A DNA stretch of 64,000 nucleotides from NCBI GenBank assembly GCA_018466975.1, contig CM031556.1, forward strand, positions 1,612,001-1,676,000, in the 5' to 3' direction. Below the pieces are notes generated by a model. That model did not search any database, was not told the DNA's origin, and was given only the letters and a program-made list of their open reading frames with translations. Source of the DNA: Sparassis latifolia (taxonomy: Eukaryota; Basidiomycota; Agaricomycetes; Polyporales; Sparassidaceae). Shown here one piece after another: positions 11,764-22,934 of the stretch. Within the stretch, counting starts at the first letter, position 1. Each line of letters starts with the position of its first letter. The position numbers were made by a program, and so were the translations under genes.

Positions 11764-13412
11764 ATGACCTCAAGACCACCTAATGACATCGAGAAAAAGT
11801 TGCTTCAGACCGCTCTGACAACCACCACACATGTGTGTGTATGCGGCGCGTATATACACTCAGGGATTCACAAGGACCACATACTCTGTCATTAGGAGAT
11901 CACCCCCAATCACTGTGAAGCAGTAGTCCCAGATGCGGCGGTCCGAGTCGACGCCTTGAACTATCTGCTCAGCGTAGGCCTCCTGAAGGCTCTGAAATCC
12001 TCTCAAGGAACTATCACTGCATTTCGGGCAGTGTCGCAGGATGAATACCAATTGTACGTGCCACTGGCGCCCTACCTCTTGGTTCGTGATATACGAGTGG
12101 ACATTAACTTTGGCCCCTTCGGTGTCCTGCGTTGCAACACAGGACACAGAGCTTGAACGCCGAAGAGAAGATGGTGCTCGGTCATATATGAACATCGGCT
12201 AACGAAGGTATATACGTCGTGAGCCATTGATATTACCCACTCATCGCATGGATTATGCAGGCCTTTGGACTAAGCATATCAAAGCCAAGACAAACCTTCA
12301 CCAGATCGCCATAGATCGTTGCCTGAAATCCTTACTCCAAAAGCACCTCATCAAGCGGGTACCATCTGTGCAAGTCCGCGCCTCAGCTGCTATAGAATGT
12401 ATGACACATAACGCTGACTGTCCTTCTACAATCATTTCAGCACCACACACGGAGGATCTACATGTTATCCAATCTTGAGCCATCCGTGGCATTGACAGGT
12501 GGTCCATGGTACACCGATAACGAGCTTGATACCGAATTTATCCGGTTGTTGAGGGCTAGCTGCCTGCAGTTCATTCGGGGCAAGGTAAAGTCACGGCTAC
12601 TGTTAACTGAAGGTGTGTCAGGTTAACATGCACTTAATAGAGCTACCCAAGGGGCCGATGTGAGGGGACTCGACTATTATTCCCCATATCAAGCCCTCCG
12701 GGCTACCCGACTTCGACGGACGTACAATCGTTTGTGAGAAAGAGCCGAATATCTACGACGGACCTATCTGTTGAGCACGTCGAAATGCTTCTCGATGTCC
12801 TTGTTGTGGATGGCCAGATCGAGAAGGTATTATTCACTGCTGAAACGCTGCTGCTTCTCTTCCCTGGAGTTGTCTCCTATTGCTTAGATTCCGTCCTTCG
12901 GGACATTGACCTGGAGTGTGAACTCCCTCGATGACCCCCAAGATGAAGATGATGACGGACAGCAGTCCCTTGAAAAAAGGAAGAGGAAATTCGAGGATGA
13001 GGAAGAATGTGGAGGTAGTGTCCCCCGAAAACGGATGAAGACGGTTAATTCCAACGTCGACCATCGTGGTGCACTTGGGGATCACGATGATCTCATCGAT
13101 ACCAGCACATCTTCCAAGCAAAGGCCATCCACGAGAGCGAAGGGGAAACGAGCAGTCACGACCACCTTGTCCGAGGTCGACTCCATCCCCAGTCTATCTG
13201 AAGCAACTGCTGTTACCACTGCTGACGTTGACTGGGGGGACGTTGAGCTTGGGCCTCACGTCTACAGGGCGGTCAGTGAGGAACGTTTCTCGTTCGGTTG
13301 CTCTCAGGCACCGTGCGTTCGCTGCCCCACCTTTACGTTTTGTCGAGAGGGTGGGCCTGTGAATCCTCGCGATTGTATCTATTACGACGCGTGGTCCACA
13401 GCCGTTCCCTGA
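11764..13412 (+). CDS. RPC34: RNA polymerase III subunit Rpc34/RPC6, with an in-frame TGA at codon 92
   Basis: Initiation subunit of Pol III that contacts TFIIIB. Seven exons (11764-11832, 11896-12053, 12143-12207, 12261-12373, 12441-12584, 12641-12826, 12888-13412) keep frame over 420 codons. Tandem winged-helix domains include NAEEKMVLGHI, NEGLWTKHIKAKTNLHQ, LEPSVALTGGPWYTDNELD and ISTTDLSVEHVEMLLDVLV. The C-terminal cysteine cluster C-x2-C-x6-C-x10-C (CVRCPTFTFC, then DC) matches the iron-sulfur site known in human RPC39. An acidic, basic-flanked linker replaces the usual short loop before that domain. The oddity is TGA at 12189-12191, in frame between GHI and TSANEGLW inside the second winged helix. 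Splicing from a donor at 12181 would remove it but also about ten conserved residues. See findings. Confidence 0.88.
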
Positions 13413-14070
13413 TATCTATGCTACGAGTTACAGTACTAGAGTCATCAGCGCTTCGGCTTCATCTAATTTGCGGAGTTGTTGATGCGATAGACGTGGTGGT
13501 TCGCGAGACGCGAACATGTGACCTTAAGCGCACCTTCTTGAACCTTGCGCACATATCTCACTGCAAGAACGCACGGAGATTAAGCAATATATGTTCGCTG
13601 CACGACCGAGTGAGATATAACACATTAAGCTATGCATACTTTTGAATGTCTCTGACTGGCAAAGGCATGCACACGGAGTATGGTAACGTAAGGTACGAGC
13701 GGTCAGTCAAGACGCGTCGGGTACAGCCGAGAGGGAAGCTCCCCCACACAAGCGAGTAAAAGGGACATGCGACCAAAGCGATGAGTGGATACGAGGACGG
13801 ACGAGATAGAATGGAAGAGAGGACGGGCGGAGAGTGCCGTAGATTTTTCGGATACGTTAGGGTCAGTTTTCGAAGTATTGACAGACGACGGACAGCGATG
13901 ACGAGCTGAGTAAGGGCAGAAATCACGGCGACGAGTTAGAAGGGTGAGGAGATGGGAGATGAGAACCCGGCGGAACATTTGAATGGCACCCGGGATGCCT
14001 GTACGCATTGTGTGTGCATGGGCGTGCGAGGCATGGAATGGATGTCGATAATGGGCGCTCAACGACGCGC
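13413..14070. other. Intergenic between convergent RPC34 and KH genes
   Basis: About 660 bases. Open frames here on the minus strand (to about 120 codons) are Ser/Arg-rich, without motifs, and probably 3' UTR shadows. Nothing else was recognised. Confidence 0.5.
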
Positions 14071-15157
14071 CTAATCCTGGAGCTCCTCCTGCTGTTGCTG
14101 GTCCCTTCCAACTCTTCTCTCCTTCTCGCTCTCCAGCTGATTGTACAGCAGGAAGAGCGCCTTCTCGTTGGCCTCCGGAGTGCCAACTATCGTGAACATC
14201 CTCTCGCCTGTCTCGTCATGGGGCTCTTTCGCGATAGAGATCTTGGATCCGGAAAGGCGCCTAATCTCGGTGATCTTTGTGCCATTCCGGCCGATTATGC
14301 AACCGACCATGTCGGACGGGATAGAAATGTTTTGAGTGCGGAGGTTGGTCGGTTGCTGTGAGGGGGAGTTAGGAGATGGTGATGTCCGCCCGCGCGGGCC
14401 GGAGTCGCCATTCAACCGTCGACTCTGGTTTGTGCGGCGCCCCGTCCGCTCGTCTCCGGCGCCTGGATGAAAGAGGACGGTTCCCAGGCCCCTCTCCCAA
14501 TCCTCCAGAAGACATCGTCCAATTTCTTCGATGGCATGACCGATGGCCTCGGAGGAACCCTGGACCTCAACAACCCGCTCGGTCGACTGAGGTAGCATCT
14601 CCTTCGAGGCCACCATACGCGCTCCCGAAGCGTCCTGGATGGCCTTGATTTTCAGGCCATTGCGGCCAATGACACTACCCATAAGATTGTGTGAGATCAG
14701 AAGTCTGATAGATGTGTGGGGTGTGGAGGAGTTGGAGGTGATAGGGGAGGACGGGTTCGACGCCAAAAGCTGCGCGACCATGAGAGCATAGGCCTAGATC
14801 ACACAAGTCAATTCACTTAAGCACAGAAAAGGGGGTGATACGAACCTTTGCCACGCCCTCTACAGACCCGCTCACGGTCAAAACTCGTTCATGGACTCCT
14901 TGAATAACTTTGCTAACTCCCGCTTTAACGCCCGTTTGATCTCTGAGATCAGCGACATTTTTTCCGGCCTTTCCAATGATCACGCCAGCGTCTTTGGTGC
15001 TGACAAGTGCACGGAGGGTGAGGATTTCGTTGCCCGTAGGCGAAGGGGAACGGGACTGCGGAGAAGATGCTGAATAATGGCCACAGGTAAGACATTTGAC
15101 TAGGATTCAACAGGAGAGATGGTCGGACTCACGGTTAACTGGGGAGTCGGAAGGCAT
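14071..15157 (-). CDS. Triple KH-domain RNA-binding protein (PCBP/Pbp2/Hek2-like)
   Basis: Three exons (15157-15133, 15069-14846, 14793-14071) encode 323 residues. Each of the three KH domains has an intact GxxG loop: KH1 around DAGVIIGKAGKNVADL (GKAG), KH2 NLMGSVIGRNGLKIKAI (GRNG) and KH3 MVGCIIGRNGTKITEI (GRNG). KH2 and KH3 are separated by a Ser/Pro/Arg-rich linker (RRLNGDSGPRGRTSPSP). The C-terminus is Arg/Gln/Glu-rich. Poly(C)-binding proteins of this architecture regulate mRNA stability, localisation or telomere silencing in yeasts; the target here is unknown. Both introns are typical GT-AG. The 25-base first exon carries only MPSDSPVN. Confidence 0.9.
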
Positions 15158-15576
15158 TGGATTCGGTGGAAGAAGGTGAGGGGAGAGAAAACAGGAGGTA
15201 GGGGATGGAGGAGGATAAGGTGAGCGTCCAAGCTGTGTCGGTCGCGGCGACGCGCAGGACAGCGCAGATCGGCCTTCGCCGGGAAGATCTGGGTGAATTT
15301 AAGTCTCCGAAAAGCGGAGTCTCAATCCCTCCTCTTGGACCTGTGGGACACGTCTGGCGTGGCGTGGTCTGGTTCGAATGAGTCTGTAGATCTGGTGTGA
15401 CTCAACGCAGCCATCTATGCTCGTTATGTATGCTGTTAATACATCTCGGACAAGCAAGTATCATATTCAGAGAAATTTCCCCGTCGACAGGCATAAAAGA
15501 GCAGTACGTAGTCACATGGAGGCATCTGGTCATAGTAGGGTGCGAATAATGGATGCGATTAGCCATGTAGTACCGT
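15158..15576. other. Intergenic: KH gene promoter and uL13 3' region
   Basis: About 420 bases with no gene seen. It contains the 5' region of the KH gene and the 3' UTR of the uL13 gene, both on the minus strand. Confidence 0.5.
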
Positions 15577-16349
15577 CTAGTAGCCAAGCTGCGTGAGCTT
15601 CTCGAAGGATGATGCAGTGTCCGCTGTAACTTTTTGACGCAGCTTGACCGCTGCGAGCTGCATAGTCTCGTTAGCAGAGAAACCAAGGTCTCCAGCGTCA
15701 CAACTCTCACCTTGCGCTCGTGGAACGCCTGCGCCTTGATCTTCCTCTTCTCCTCAAGACGGTCCACAACGTCCTTGTAGCCCCAGCCAACTTCATGAGA
15801 CAGACGCTGAATGACCAGGGACATATGAAGACTCTACACGACAGACAACTTGAATGTTACTTGCCTTAACCGTGCAATATTTACGCCCAGGCTTCAATCG
15901 CAAGACCCTCAGGGCCTCCGGAACTACCATTCTCTTCTTGCGATCATACGGGGGAGGGATACCCTCAAAGAGTTTGAGCCGCTCAAGCGCTGCCGCACCG
16001 CGAGCTGACTTGTGGGGGACCATGCCGCGGATGGCACGGTACAGAATCTTGGAAGGGGCGCGATGATGGAATGGACCGGACTTTTTCGGGTTGACAATGT
16101 GCCGCTTGTGAAGGAAATTGTGGTACCGCAGCTAGATAAGCGAAAGTGTAAGGAATCGACGCGCAGGAATTTCAAGTTTCGCGACAGCACCTTGTTGCGG
16201 AAGAAGCTCCCCGAAATGTTGATCTCCTCGCACCGCACAACGACAATCTTCTGGCCGGTCAGGATCTGTTTCGAGATAATGGAAGCCAGGCGACCAAGGA
16301 GATGGCCCTTGCCATCGATGACGATGGGTGTCGAAGAGAAAGTGGCCAT
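15577..16349 (-). CDS. RPL16: Cytosolic 60S ribosomal protein uL13 (L16/L13a)
   Basis: Core large-subunit protein. Exon 1 begins [20 protein letters not shown] at 16349. Subsequent exons give [80 protein letters not shown] and a C-terminal [20 protein letters not shown] ending in LTQLGY, about 200 residues as usual. Three introns. The second follows GTTAAG and begins GCAAGT, ending at the CAG just before CGTCTGTCTCATGAAG. It must be spliced as a GC-AG intron, because no GT donor there keeps the universally conserved [15 protein letters not shown] junction. The region upstream of the ATG is pyrimidine-rich, as expected for a ribosomal-protein gene. Confidence 0.95.
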
Positions 16350-17277
16350 GGCGAGTCTGATCCCAGTAAACGCGTGAGTTGGAGGAAGACGAGACCGCGT
16401 TAATGAAAACTGACCTGAAAGCAGGGGAAGAGGGAGTAACAGAGAGACTTCAACCAATGTCCGCGGCCAATATGTTGAAGCTCACCTTGACGATCTTGCA
16501 GTCGTATAGTAGTGGCTGAAAGCAGGTGGAGTGACAGCCACTGTGACTTGACCTATGCAGTTCTATCCGGCAACTCCCGGCCTCAGAGTCTAAACTCGCG
16601 CGCTCACCGAATCTCTACCACTCGTTTAATGCGATACCTTTCACGACGTGCGAGTGTGCTCTGGTAGGACGCTTCCGCGTCGCACGAAGTTGTTTCCCAA
16701 TCTCTGATTTACATACACACGTTTCCTCACCGGGAAAGGTTCGATAAGTCTTTCCAAGCAATGAAATAATACTATTTTCAGGACTGCTGAGCTCTCCCGA
16801 GCTCGAGCTCACCTTACTGGACGCTTAGAATTTGTTCTGTTGAAGGATATCCTTCGTGAGTGCTAACGTGCCTCTTCGACTGCTCGTCGGAATGACGATA
16901 TCGAGATCTATTGTAAAGTCTTCCGCTTCTTATCCTCAACCGTTAACTTGACTTTCATCTAATGATCAAGAGTTCACCTTCTCTTGCTTCTGCCGGATAA
17001 TCCTCCTGCTCTCTGTTCATTAACCAGTCTAAGCCGATTAAATCCACAAGTTCCACCCCGCCTTACAGTAATTAGTAGACTTCATGTTCAACGAAAATTC
17101 CTGATTGCGGCTGGATTCCTTGAGTACAACCCGTGCACGAACACCCCTGAGAAATGACAGTGTCGTCTTCTGAATTTCTTGGAGGAATTCCTGTGTTGTC
17201 ATGTGACCGTCGCGGCTCAGCCCGAGCAGTGACGAGGCGACCCATCGACGTTTCTCTGCAACGTCCTGTGTTTCGAT
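16350..17277. other. Intergenic, divergent promoters of uL13 and ACP
   Basis: About 930 bases between divergent starts. No gene recognised; the 101-codon minus-strand frame at 17038-17343 overlaps the ACP start in antisense and has no motif. Confidence 0.5.
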
Positions 17278-17872
17278 ATGTCCTTCCTTCGTTTGGCTGT
17301 TCGAAGCGTAGCCCGCCCACGGCTCGCGGTAGCCCTTCCCCAAAAGCCTACTCGGGTTCTCCGATATGCTGCGTATTCTGCAGCAGCAGGGCTTTCAAAA
17401 GAGCAAATCACGACGCGTGTGTTAGATGTGTTGAAAGGTTTCGAGAAAGTCGACCTAGTGAAGGTACCACAACAAATTCTTTCACCATTTACTTGTCATC
17501 GTTTATGCTTTCGTTATCCTCTAGCTCAGTGCAACGTCATCATTCACGGACGATCTCGGACTTGACAGCCTGGACGCGGTTGAAGTCGTTATGGCGGTGG
17601 AAGAGGTATGTGCAGCAAGGTGCATATGTGGGGTTGTTTGGTTTTAATAACCTTGTGATCCCTTGACCAGGAGTTCGCTATTGAGATCCCTGATGCGGAA
17701 GCCGACGAAATCAAAACAGTGCAGCAGGGTGCGGATCACTTGCTCACTTTCTCAAAGTCCCTCTTAACCGGAACTTCTCACAGCGATCGACTATATCGCG
17801 AAGACACCAGAGGGTAAGCAGGATATCATATAATATTTGAGGTCGCGGCTGACGCTCCTGGCAGCTCACTAG
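17278..17872 (+). CDS. ACP1: Mitochondrial acyl carrier protein
   Basis: Carrier for type II fatty-acid synthesis in mitochondria, also a structural partner of complex I and Fe-S assembly LYR proteins in fungi. Five exons (17278-17463, 17525-17605, 17671-17728, 17784-17813, 17865-17872) give 120 residues. Residues 1-35 are Arg-rich, hydrophobic and free of acidic residues (MSFLRLAVRSVARPRLAVAL), a classic import presequence. The phosphopantetheine attachment motif is LGLDSLDAVEVVMAVEEEF, with the serine in DSL. The C-terminus AIDYIAKTPEAH is assembled from two very short exons (30 and 8 bases) and matches the family's usual ending, which confirms the splicing. Confidence 0.95.
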
Positions 17873-18217
17873 GATTGTTGCACATGTCGATACCTAACGG
17901 ATATGTCCTTCATTCTCGAATTGACTTCAGCGTTCCGATGAGATGGTGTGCTCCTATTGAAAACGGCCGTGTTGCCGACTTCGTAAGATATTGAAACATA
18001 CCGAAGACATGCCTCCAAGATAACTCCCCGCACGAGGGTGATCGCTTTATCATTAGACCCGCTGTAATCGTTAAGACTAATCCCGTTAGTGCAACGTGAG
18101 TCGCCTTCAGTATACGGCACGTCGTCCCGGACCACTCCTGTCTCGAATAGCTCTCGCTACGCTATAAAAGACGATGGTTGGTCCCCAGTGACTTGTTCCG
18201 TGTTCGGAGTGCTCGAC
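17873..18217. other. Intergenic
   Basis: About 345 bases between the ACP stop and the SMP-30-like start, presumably the promoter of the latter. Nothing distinctive seen. Confidence 0.5.
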
Positions 18218-19550
18218 ATGACCAGCCTCCCTGTCAAAAGGATAACTGTCGAAAGCCCTTTGCTTCGGACGTCTTGCAGCCTAGGCGAAGGTGATATTCT
18301 ATGGTAAGAAACAGGGGCTTGGCTATCTGACGTTTGAATTCAGGACCTCTCTACGATTCAAAAACATCCATCCTGCATTTCGTTGATATTGAGCAGAACA
18401 AAGTGAAGACTACTTTATTGGATTATGTCTCTGAAGAGTATTGATTTGTCCTTCGTTCACCAAGGTTTACCACTACAATACTGGCACGTCAGAGCTTACT
18501 ATTGAACAGTTCGACGAGCCTGTCACTTGCCTAGCTATACGACAAAATGGAGAGGGAGTAAGTGAGAATTTTAATGTTACCGCCGATTCCGACAGACTCG
18601 GATTGATCGGAACACCAAGTTGGCGTGCACAACCGCTCAAGGCTTTGCGATTATTGAAAAGGACTCGAAGCTCCGCTACCTGAGCAAGCCGTTACCGCCT
18701 GAACATCAACCTCATACAAGGTTCAATGATGGGGCTTGCGATTCCAAAGGGCGTTATGTAGCAGGCACTCTGTACTCACCGATGCGTGGAGTACCCGGCA
18801 GGATATACTTGTACGATCCTCATACCGACACTGCCACGGTCATAGATCATGGACCTTTCACGGTGAGCTTTCTTGTGTAGTTCATAACAAGTGACCTTAC
18901 CCTCAGTGAATGATATTCCCAGGATTCCAACGGTCTCGGATGGAGTGCTGACGGGAAAATGATGTAAGTATAATTCGCCGCGTGCACTTACGAATAGTTC
19001 GTCACCTTCAACAGGTTTTTTACGGATTCATTGGTCAACCGCATCTATGTATATGATTATGATGATGAACATGGCAAGTTATCTCAGCAGCGCATTTTTG
19101 TGGATTCTATCTCCCATGGACTCCCCCAACGATCATACCCAGACGGACTCTGCATTGATAAGGAAGGCGGAGTATGGTCTGCACGGTGGGCTTCTCACAC
19201 CTTCCTGGACCCTATCATCGGCTGACTCATGCCAATAGGTGGGGTGGATCGCGCATTATCAGGTACACGAAAGAAGGCGTCATGGATGTAGAGGTACTCT
19301 TACCCACAGTCTACCATGTGACGGCATGCTGCTTTGGCGGTAAGGTTAACTTATCTATGATCTTCTCACTTCTCCGGATTTTTGGATAGGCCCAAAGGAG
19401 GATCAACTCTATGTTACCACCGCACACTGTGGGGCATGCGGGGGCGACGCCAGCAGGCAGGTGTTTTATCCTGATTCCGGTGATCTCTTTGTGGTAGACT
19501 TGTCCGGACAGTTCATCGGCGGGAAATGGCGGCACGAATTTGCTGGATGA
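18218..19550 (+). CDS. SMP-30/gluconolactonase/regucalcin-like protein
   Basis: Six-bladed beta-propeller, metal-dependent lactonase family. The start MTSLPVKRITVESP at 18218 leads to SLGEG, joined across an intron to PLYDSKTSILHFVDIE. This is the family's first metal-ligand motif (GEGP, Glu ligand). RFNDGACDSKGRYVAGTL carries the conserved N-D-G pair. DSNGLGWSADGKMMFFTDS gives the Asn ligand region, and SYPDGLCIDKEGGVWSARW the catalytic-type PDG...D motif. The C-terminus GGDASRQVFYPDSGDLFVVD and GGKWRHEFAG ends at 19548-19550. Five or so short introns. Fungal members usually hydrolyse sugar lactones; no signal peptide is seen, so it is probably cytosolic. The substrate is not determinable. 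Confidence 0.85.
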
Positions 19551-20746
19551 CCGATGTCAGTCTTTGGAAGTAGAGGGAGAAAAGTCAGCGCAGAATTATT
19601 TTGGTTTCCCAACCCATGTACTTGCAGCTCATTCTCATAATTTGACTTGTCAACGAACAGTTTTCACCGTTCCCTCCTACGCTGATCTCTTCCATGCTCA
19701 ATCAGCGAGTACGTACGAATCAGTGCTTGTTCACTGAGCGAGAAATTTGAGATAACTTATTATTAAGACGGTGCGCGTTCGCGACAGCGGGCCGTCGAGT
19801 GCGGGCCATGTTGTCGATGATGTAACGGGGCCCCGGACTGCAGCCCCACTTGGCGGATTGTCCATTGTTTTCTGGAGAAGGAAGGTCCAGCTGTATGAAT
19901 CGACCTCTCGTTTCTACTTGGCTTCAAGCCGCTGGGATTTCAGGATTATCACATAATCGTGGAATGACAGCATTAACCCGCAAATAATTTCACAAAAGAC
20001 ATTAAGGCTGAGCGCTGAGCGCTGAATGCCGAACGACATGGCATAGCCTCGTATGACCTGTACTGGAACCTCTGTGAGCTCCTGAGATAACCTTGATTTC
20101 CCCTTGACAAAAATCCATCCCATCGTTAGGTATGAGGAGGCAACCGATCTGCTGCAGATAAGAGCTTGGATAATACGGGATGTACCGTTATCACTCACGC
20201 ATCTGGAGTGTCGAGATTGTAATCCACAAACCTGACTTACACCAGCGTGCAGCATAAGGGCGTTGTACAACATGCAGAAATGAGATTTGCAAGACTCAAC
20301 GAAATACAACATCATTCGCGGCTTCCGTGGTTGTAATTGAGTAAAGACAGGCCGGGGATTCAGAACGGCATTAGTTCGGATGGTCTTCATAATAAGGATT
20401 CTATCGGTCCTATCCAGAAGAGGTGTTCTATGGTTAGCACTGTCCATGAAAAGGTACATGGATTCACTCTCAGGTGACCATACGCATGCGAAGGGCGTAT
20501 GAATTCTGCAGTACGTACAATGTGGTATGCAGAGGACAAAAGTCTCTCGTCCTGTTCTGTTGGAGTAGCAGCAGTTCCTTTTAGTTTGGAATGGAGTAGC
20601 TACATACCTCATATCGGGAGACACTACACGCCCGTACGTGTTCTTCCAGTTCATGGAACCTGATGGTACTACTAGTCGGAAGGTTTATTAGCGCCCACCT
20701 GGAATTTACATCTACCAGAGTGACAAACGCCGTAGATTGCTCGAAC
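19551..20746. other. Gene-poor stretch with one uncertain ORF
   Basis: Downstream of the SMP-30-like gene. Apart from the uncertain minus-strand frame described separately, no gene is recognised. A short 8-bp tandem (GAGCGCT) occurs near 20010. Confidence 0.4.
19914..20654 (-). CDS. Uncertain orphan ORF, up to 246 codons
   Basis: A long open frame beginning MNWKNTYGRVVSPDMR and ending KSQRLEAK. A canonical GTATGT donor after GATATGAG and later CAG acceptors suggest it may contain an intron near the 5' end that leaves the frame unchanged. Patches such as FACVWSPESESMYLFMDS look protein-like, but no domain is recognised, and the C-terminal half reads as random sequence rich in Cys, Met and Ser. 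It lies between the SMP-30-like gene and the inverted-repeat element. It may be a chance frame or a decayed gene. Confidence 0.22.
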   Translation of the reverse strand: MNWKNTYGRVVSPDMRYVATPFQTKRNCCYSNRTGRETFVLCIPHCTYCRIHTPFACVWSPESESMYLFMDSANHRTPLLDRTDRILIMKTIRTNAVLNPRPVFTQLQPRKPRMMLYFVESCKSHFCMLYNALMLHAGVSQVCGLQSRHSRCVSDNGTSRIIQALICSRSVASSYLTMGWIFVKGKSRLSQELTEVPVQVIRGYAMSFGIQRSALSLNVFCEIICGLMLSFHDYVIILKSQRLEAK

Positions 20747-21408
20747 TACTGTACTAATATGACCTTAGGTTCACGCCTTGTGACATGTGACGCTCAGAAA
20801 AAACCGGAAGTCAAAATGTAGTCGGCCAATTTCAAAATTTTGGCAAATTTGACTATTAATGACTACTTGTGACTATTCTTATGGTTTTCTTATAGTGCAT
20901 GACCTCATATAGTTTAGACCATGTCTGTACAGTTATGTTCTGACCCCTCAGAGCAGAAAAAAGCAACATATGAGCTCCAGAATGCCATGTATTCTGAGAG
21001 AATCAACTGCAGTGTCTGACTTTTACAGACTAGGATTTGATGGCATTTAATCACATAATTTCTTGGCATGATGAGTTTGGTGACTTTAAACAGACTTCTC
21101 TGGACTTTACCTGACCATGGTGCCAAAATTTTGAATCTCACTGACTTCAACCCGACGATATCAGACTTTAATTGACTTCCAGTTTTTACTGAGTGTGACG
21201 TGTGACATGTCCTCTTCTCTCAGCACACAGTTCACAGACCTCATGTGATGCGGGCGCTAGATGAACATTTGCTATATATGGTATTTTAGCGCCCATGAAC
21301 ACATTTTCCCTGGGACGAATGCATTGTGACATGTGACAAGCGCCCAAAACGGTTCAGTTCACTGGTCCTGTGACGCGTGACTGAACCTAAGGTCATATCA
21401 GTACAGTA
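20747..21408. mobile_element. Non-autonomous inverted-repeat (MITE/foldback-like) element
   Basis: The two ends are inverted copies of 27 bases with one mismatch: left 20747-20773, starting TACTGTACTAATATGACC; right 21382-21408, ending GGTCATATCAGTACAGTA. If the outer TA is a target-site duplication, the element is 20749-21406 (about 658 bp), in the manner of Tc1/mariner-type elements. The inverted homology resumes internally: CTCAGAAAAAACCGGAAGTCAA near 20792-20813 pairs with an imperfect inverse copy near 21173-21194, and TTCAAAATTTTGGCA recurs in both arms, near 20831 and near 21120. The right arm carries about 150 extra bases. The interior is AT-rich, full of TGACT and GTGACATGTGAC motifs, and has no open frame long enough for a transposase. 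Confidence 0.7.
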
Positions 21409-21550
21409 TCTTCGGCATCGAGCGCAGAAGCTGATCTCGAAGTGGAAATTGCCGAAATGAACTCCGCGAATATCCCGCCAAAATCTGCACACAGCTGACC
21501 GCCACGCTCAGAATCCGGCGTAATCGCGGGCACTTGCACAAGAAACAGCC

Positions 21551-22593
21551 ATGAAGCATGGAGTTGCGTTCCGCAAGTTCTCGAGGACATCGTCCCATAG
21601 GATGTTAATGCTGCGGTGCGCTGTAATTCAGCTCGTGATATATCTGCGCGTACTCACTCAGCAATCAGAAACTTGGTGACTTCGTTATTTGAGTATGAGC
21701 AAATTAAGACTACCCTTCCTAAAGCGAGAGACACGGCCAGGCTTGCAGAAAAAGTGACTGCTTCTACTATTCTGATGTTTGGAACCCTTGGTTGACGGAG
21801 CTTGTTAGATCATCACCATGGGCAAGCAGGGGGACCTTCCAGCGTGGAGACGCGCAAATGCCTTTGTCCTGAAACCCGCAGTCCTCCCTAAGGTCTTTGG
21901 CACGTTCGCCGAACGGTATGCTAACCGACCTGGGGGATACACGCGCATCCACAAGTTCGGAAACCGTCCGGGTGACAATGCGCCTCACGCGATCCTGGAG
22001 CTCGTGGACAATCCGCGAGATTTGAAGTTCGAGATGACTGCTCGTGCTGTTGGATGGGAGTTGGTCGGAAAGCGCCTGGGGAAAGGAGGGCCTCGCGCAC
22101 TTGCAAAGACTGGTGTGGAGGGCGTTGAGGACGTCGTCGTGGAAGAGAGGTCTCTGGAGCCTAACGAGCGAGGAGAGTTGAGACAATGGACAAGATGGAA
22201 TCTCCAAAAGGTGTTGAAGTTCAGGAAGGACGACGCTCTTGTTGAATTGGTGGCTAAGGCTAAAGATCATGCAGTGCGTCTCATAATTCTTTTACGCATG
22301 GTATTTGACGCATCTGGACACAACGTCTTTAATAGGATACGCTAATTGCGAAACCACTCTCGATAGCGGACGTCGCTAAGCAAGAGAAGGAACAGGAGGA
22401 ACAGGGCGATGAGACCCCTCTTCCTTCTTTGAAGTTCCTCCGATTGAAGGCTGGGCAGACTGTCCCGGGGGGCTCTCGTAGCGCACTGCACATCTCCCAA
22501 GGCGCGCTTGGCAAGGAACCCTCAAGCCGACCACGATGGTTCGAAAGACGGAAGCTTGGTATAGATAAGACATCAATCTGGAGCCAATTGTAA
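21551..22593 (+). CDS. MRPL8: Mitochondrial large-subunit ribosomal protein bL17m
   Basis: The start at 21551 reads MKHGVAFRKFSRTSSHRMLM, the bacterial-type L17 N-terminus. Across introns it continues NLVTSLFEYEQIKTTLPKAR, DTARLAEK, then IITMGKQGDLPAWRRANAF, RIHKFGNRPGDNAPHAILEL and a long fungal C-terminal extension ending RRKLGIDKTSIWSQL at TAA 22591-22593. Introns fall near 21619-21660, 21752-21808 and 22273-22340. A start at the downstream ATG (21818) would lose the conserved first third, so 21551 is preferred. Relatives assemble into the mitoribosomal exit region. The inverted-repeat element ends only about 142 bases before this ATG, so it sits in or next to the promoter. Confidence 0.92.
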
Positions 22594-22934
22594 CTGGTCC
22601 TATACCGTTCAATATCTATCGTCGTTTCCAGATACTTACTTTTACTGATGCACATGGATTCCACTTTTTTTAAACGGCTTGGTGTGCTTTTACGGATAAA
22701 CTGTGCATTCATCAGCGTAAATCCAAGTACAATGCTACGGATTCATAAGGTACGTTGCAAGCCTATCCAGTTTTACTTGATTTCTACTGACCGCTCTACC
22801 ATAGGTAATTATATTGCTTTTCGCACCTGCAGCGTGTGCGCATACGAATCGAGGAACTATGAATACAGTGCTCTATCAATACTACATTCGCGTGCGACTC
22901 GTCTCATGTCTCCACTACTTGAAATTGGCTTTGT
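22594..22934. other. Intergenic between bL17m and the ADH pseudogene
   Basis: About 340 bases with no gene seen; the converging 3' ends lie here. Confidence 0.5.

Noticed and set aside
17038..17343. 101-codon minus-strand frame
   Set aside because: Overlaps the ACP start in antisense and shows no domain or exon structure.
20747..21408. Idea that the inverted-repeat element encodes a transposase
   Set aside because: The longest internal frames are under 80 codons and carry no DDE-type motif, so it is treated as non-autonomous.
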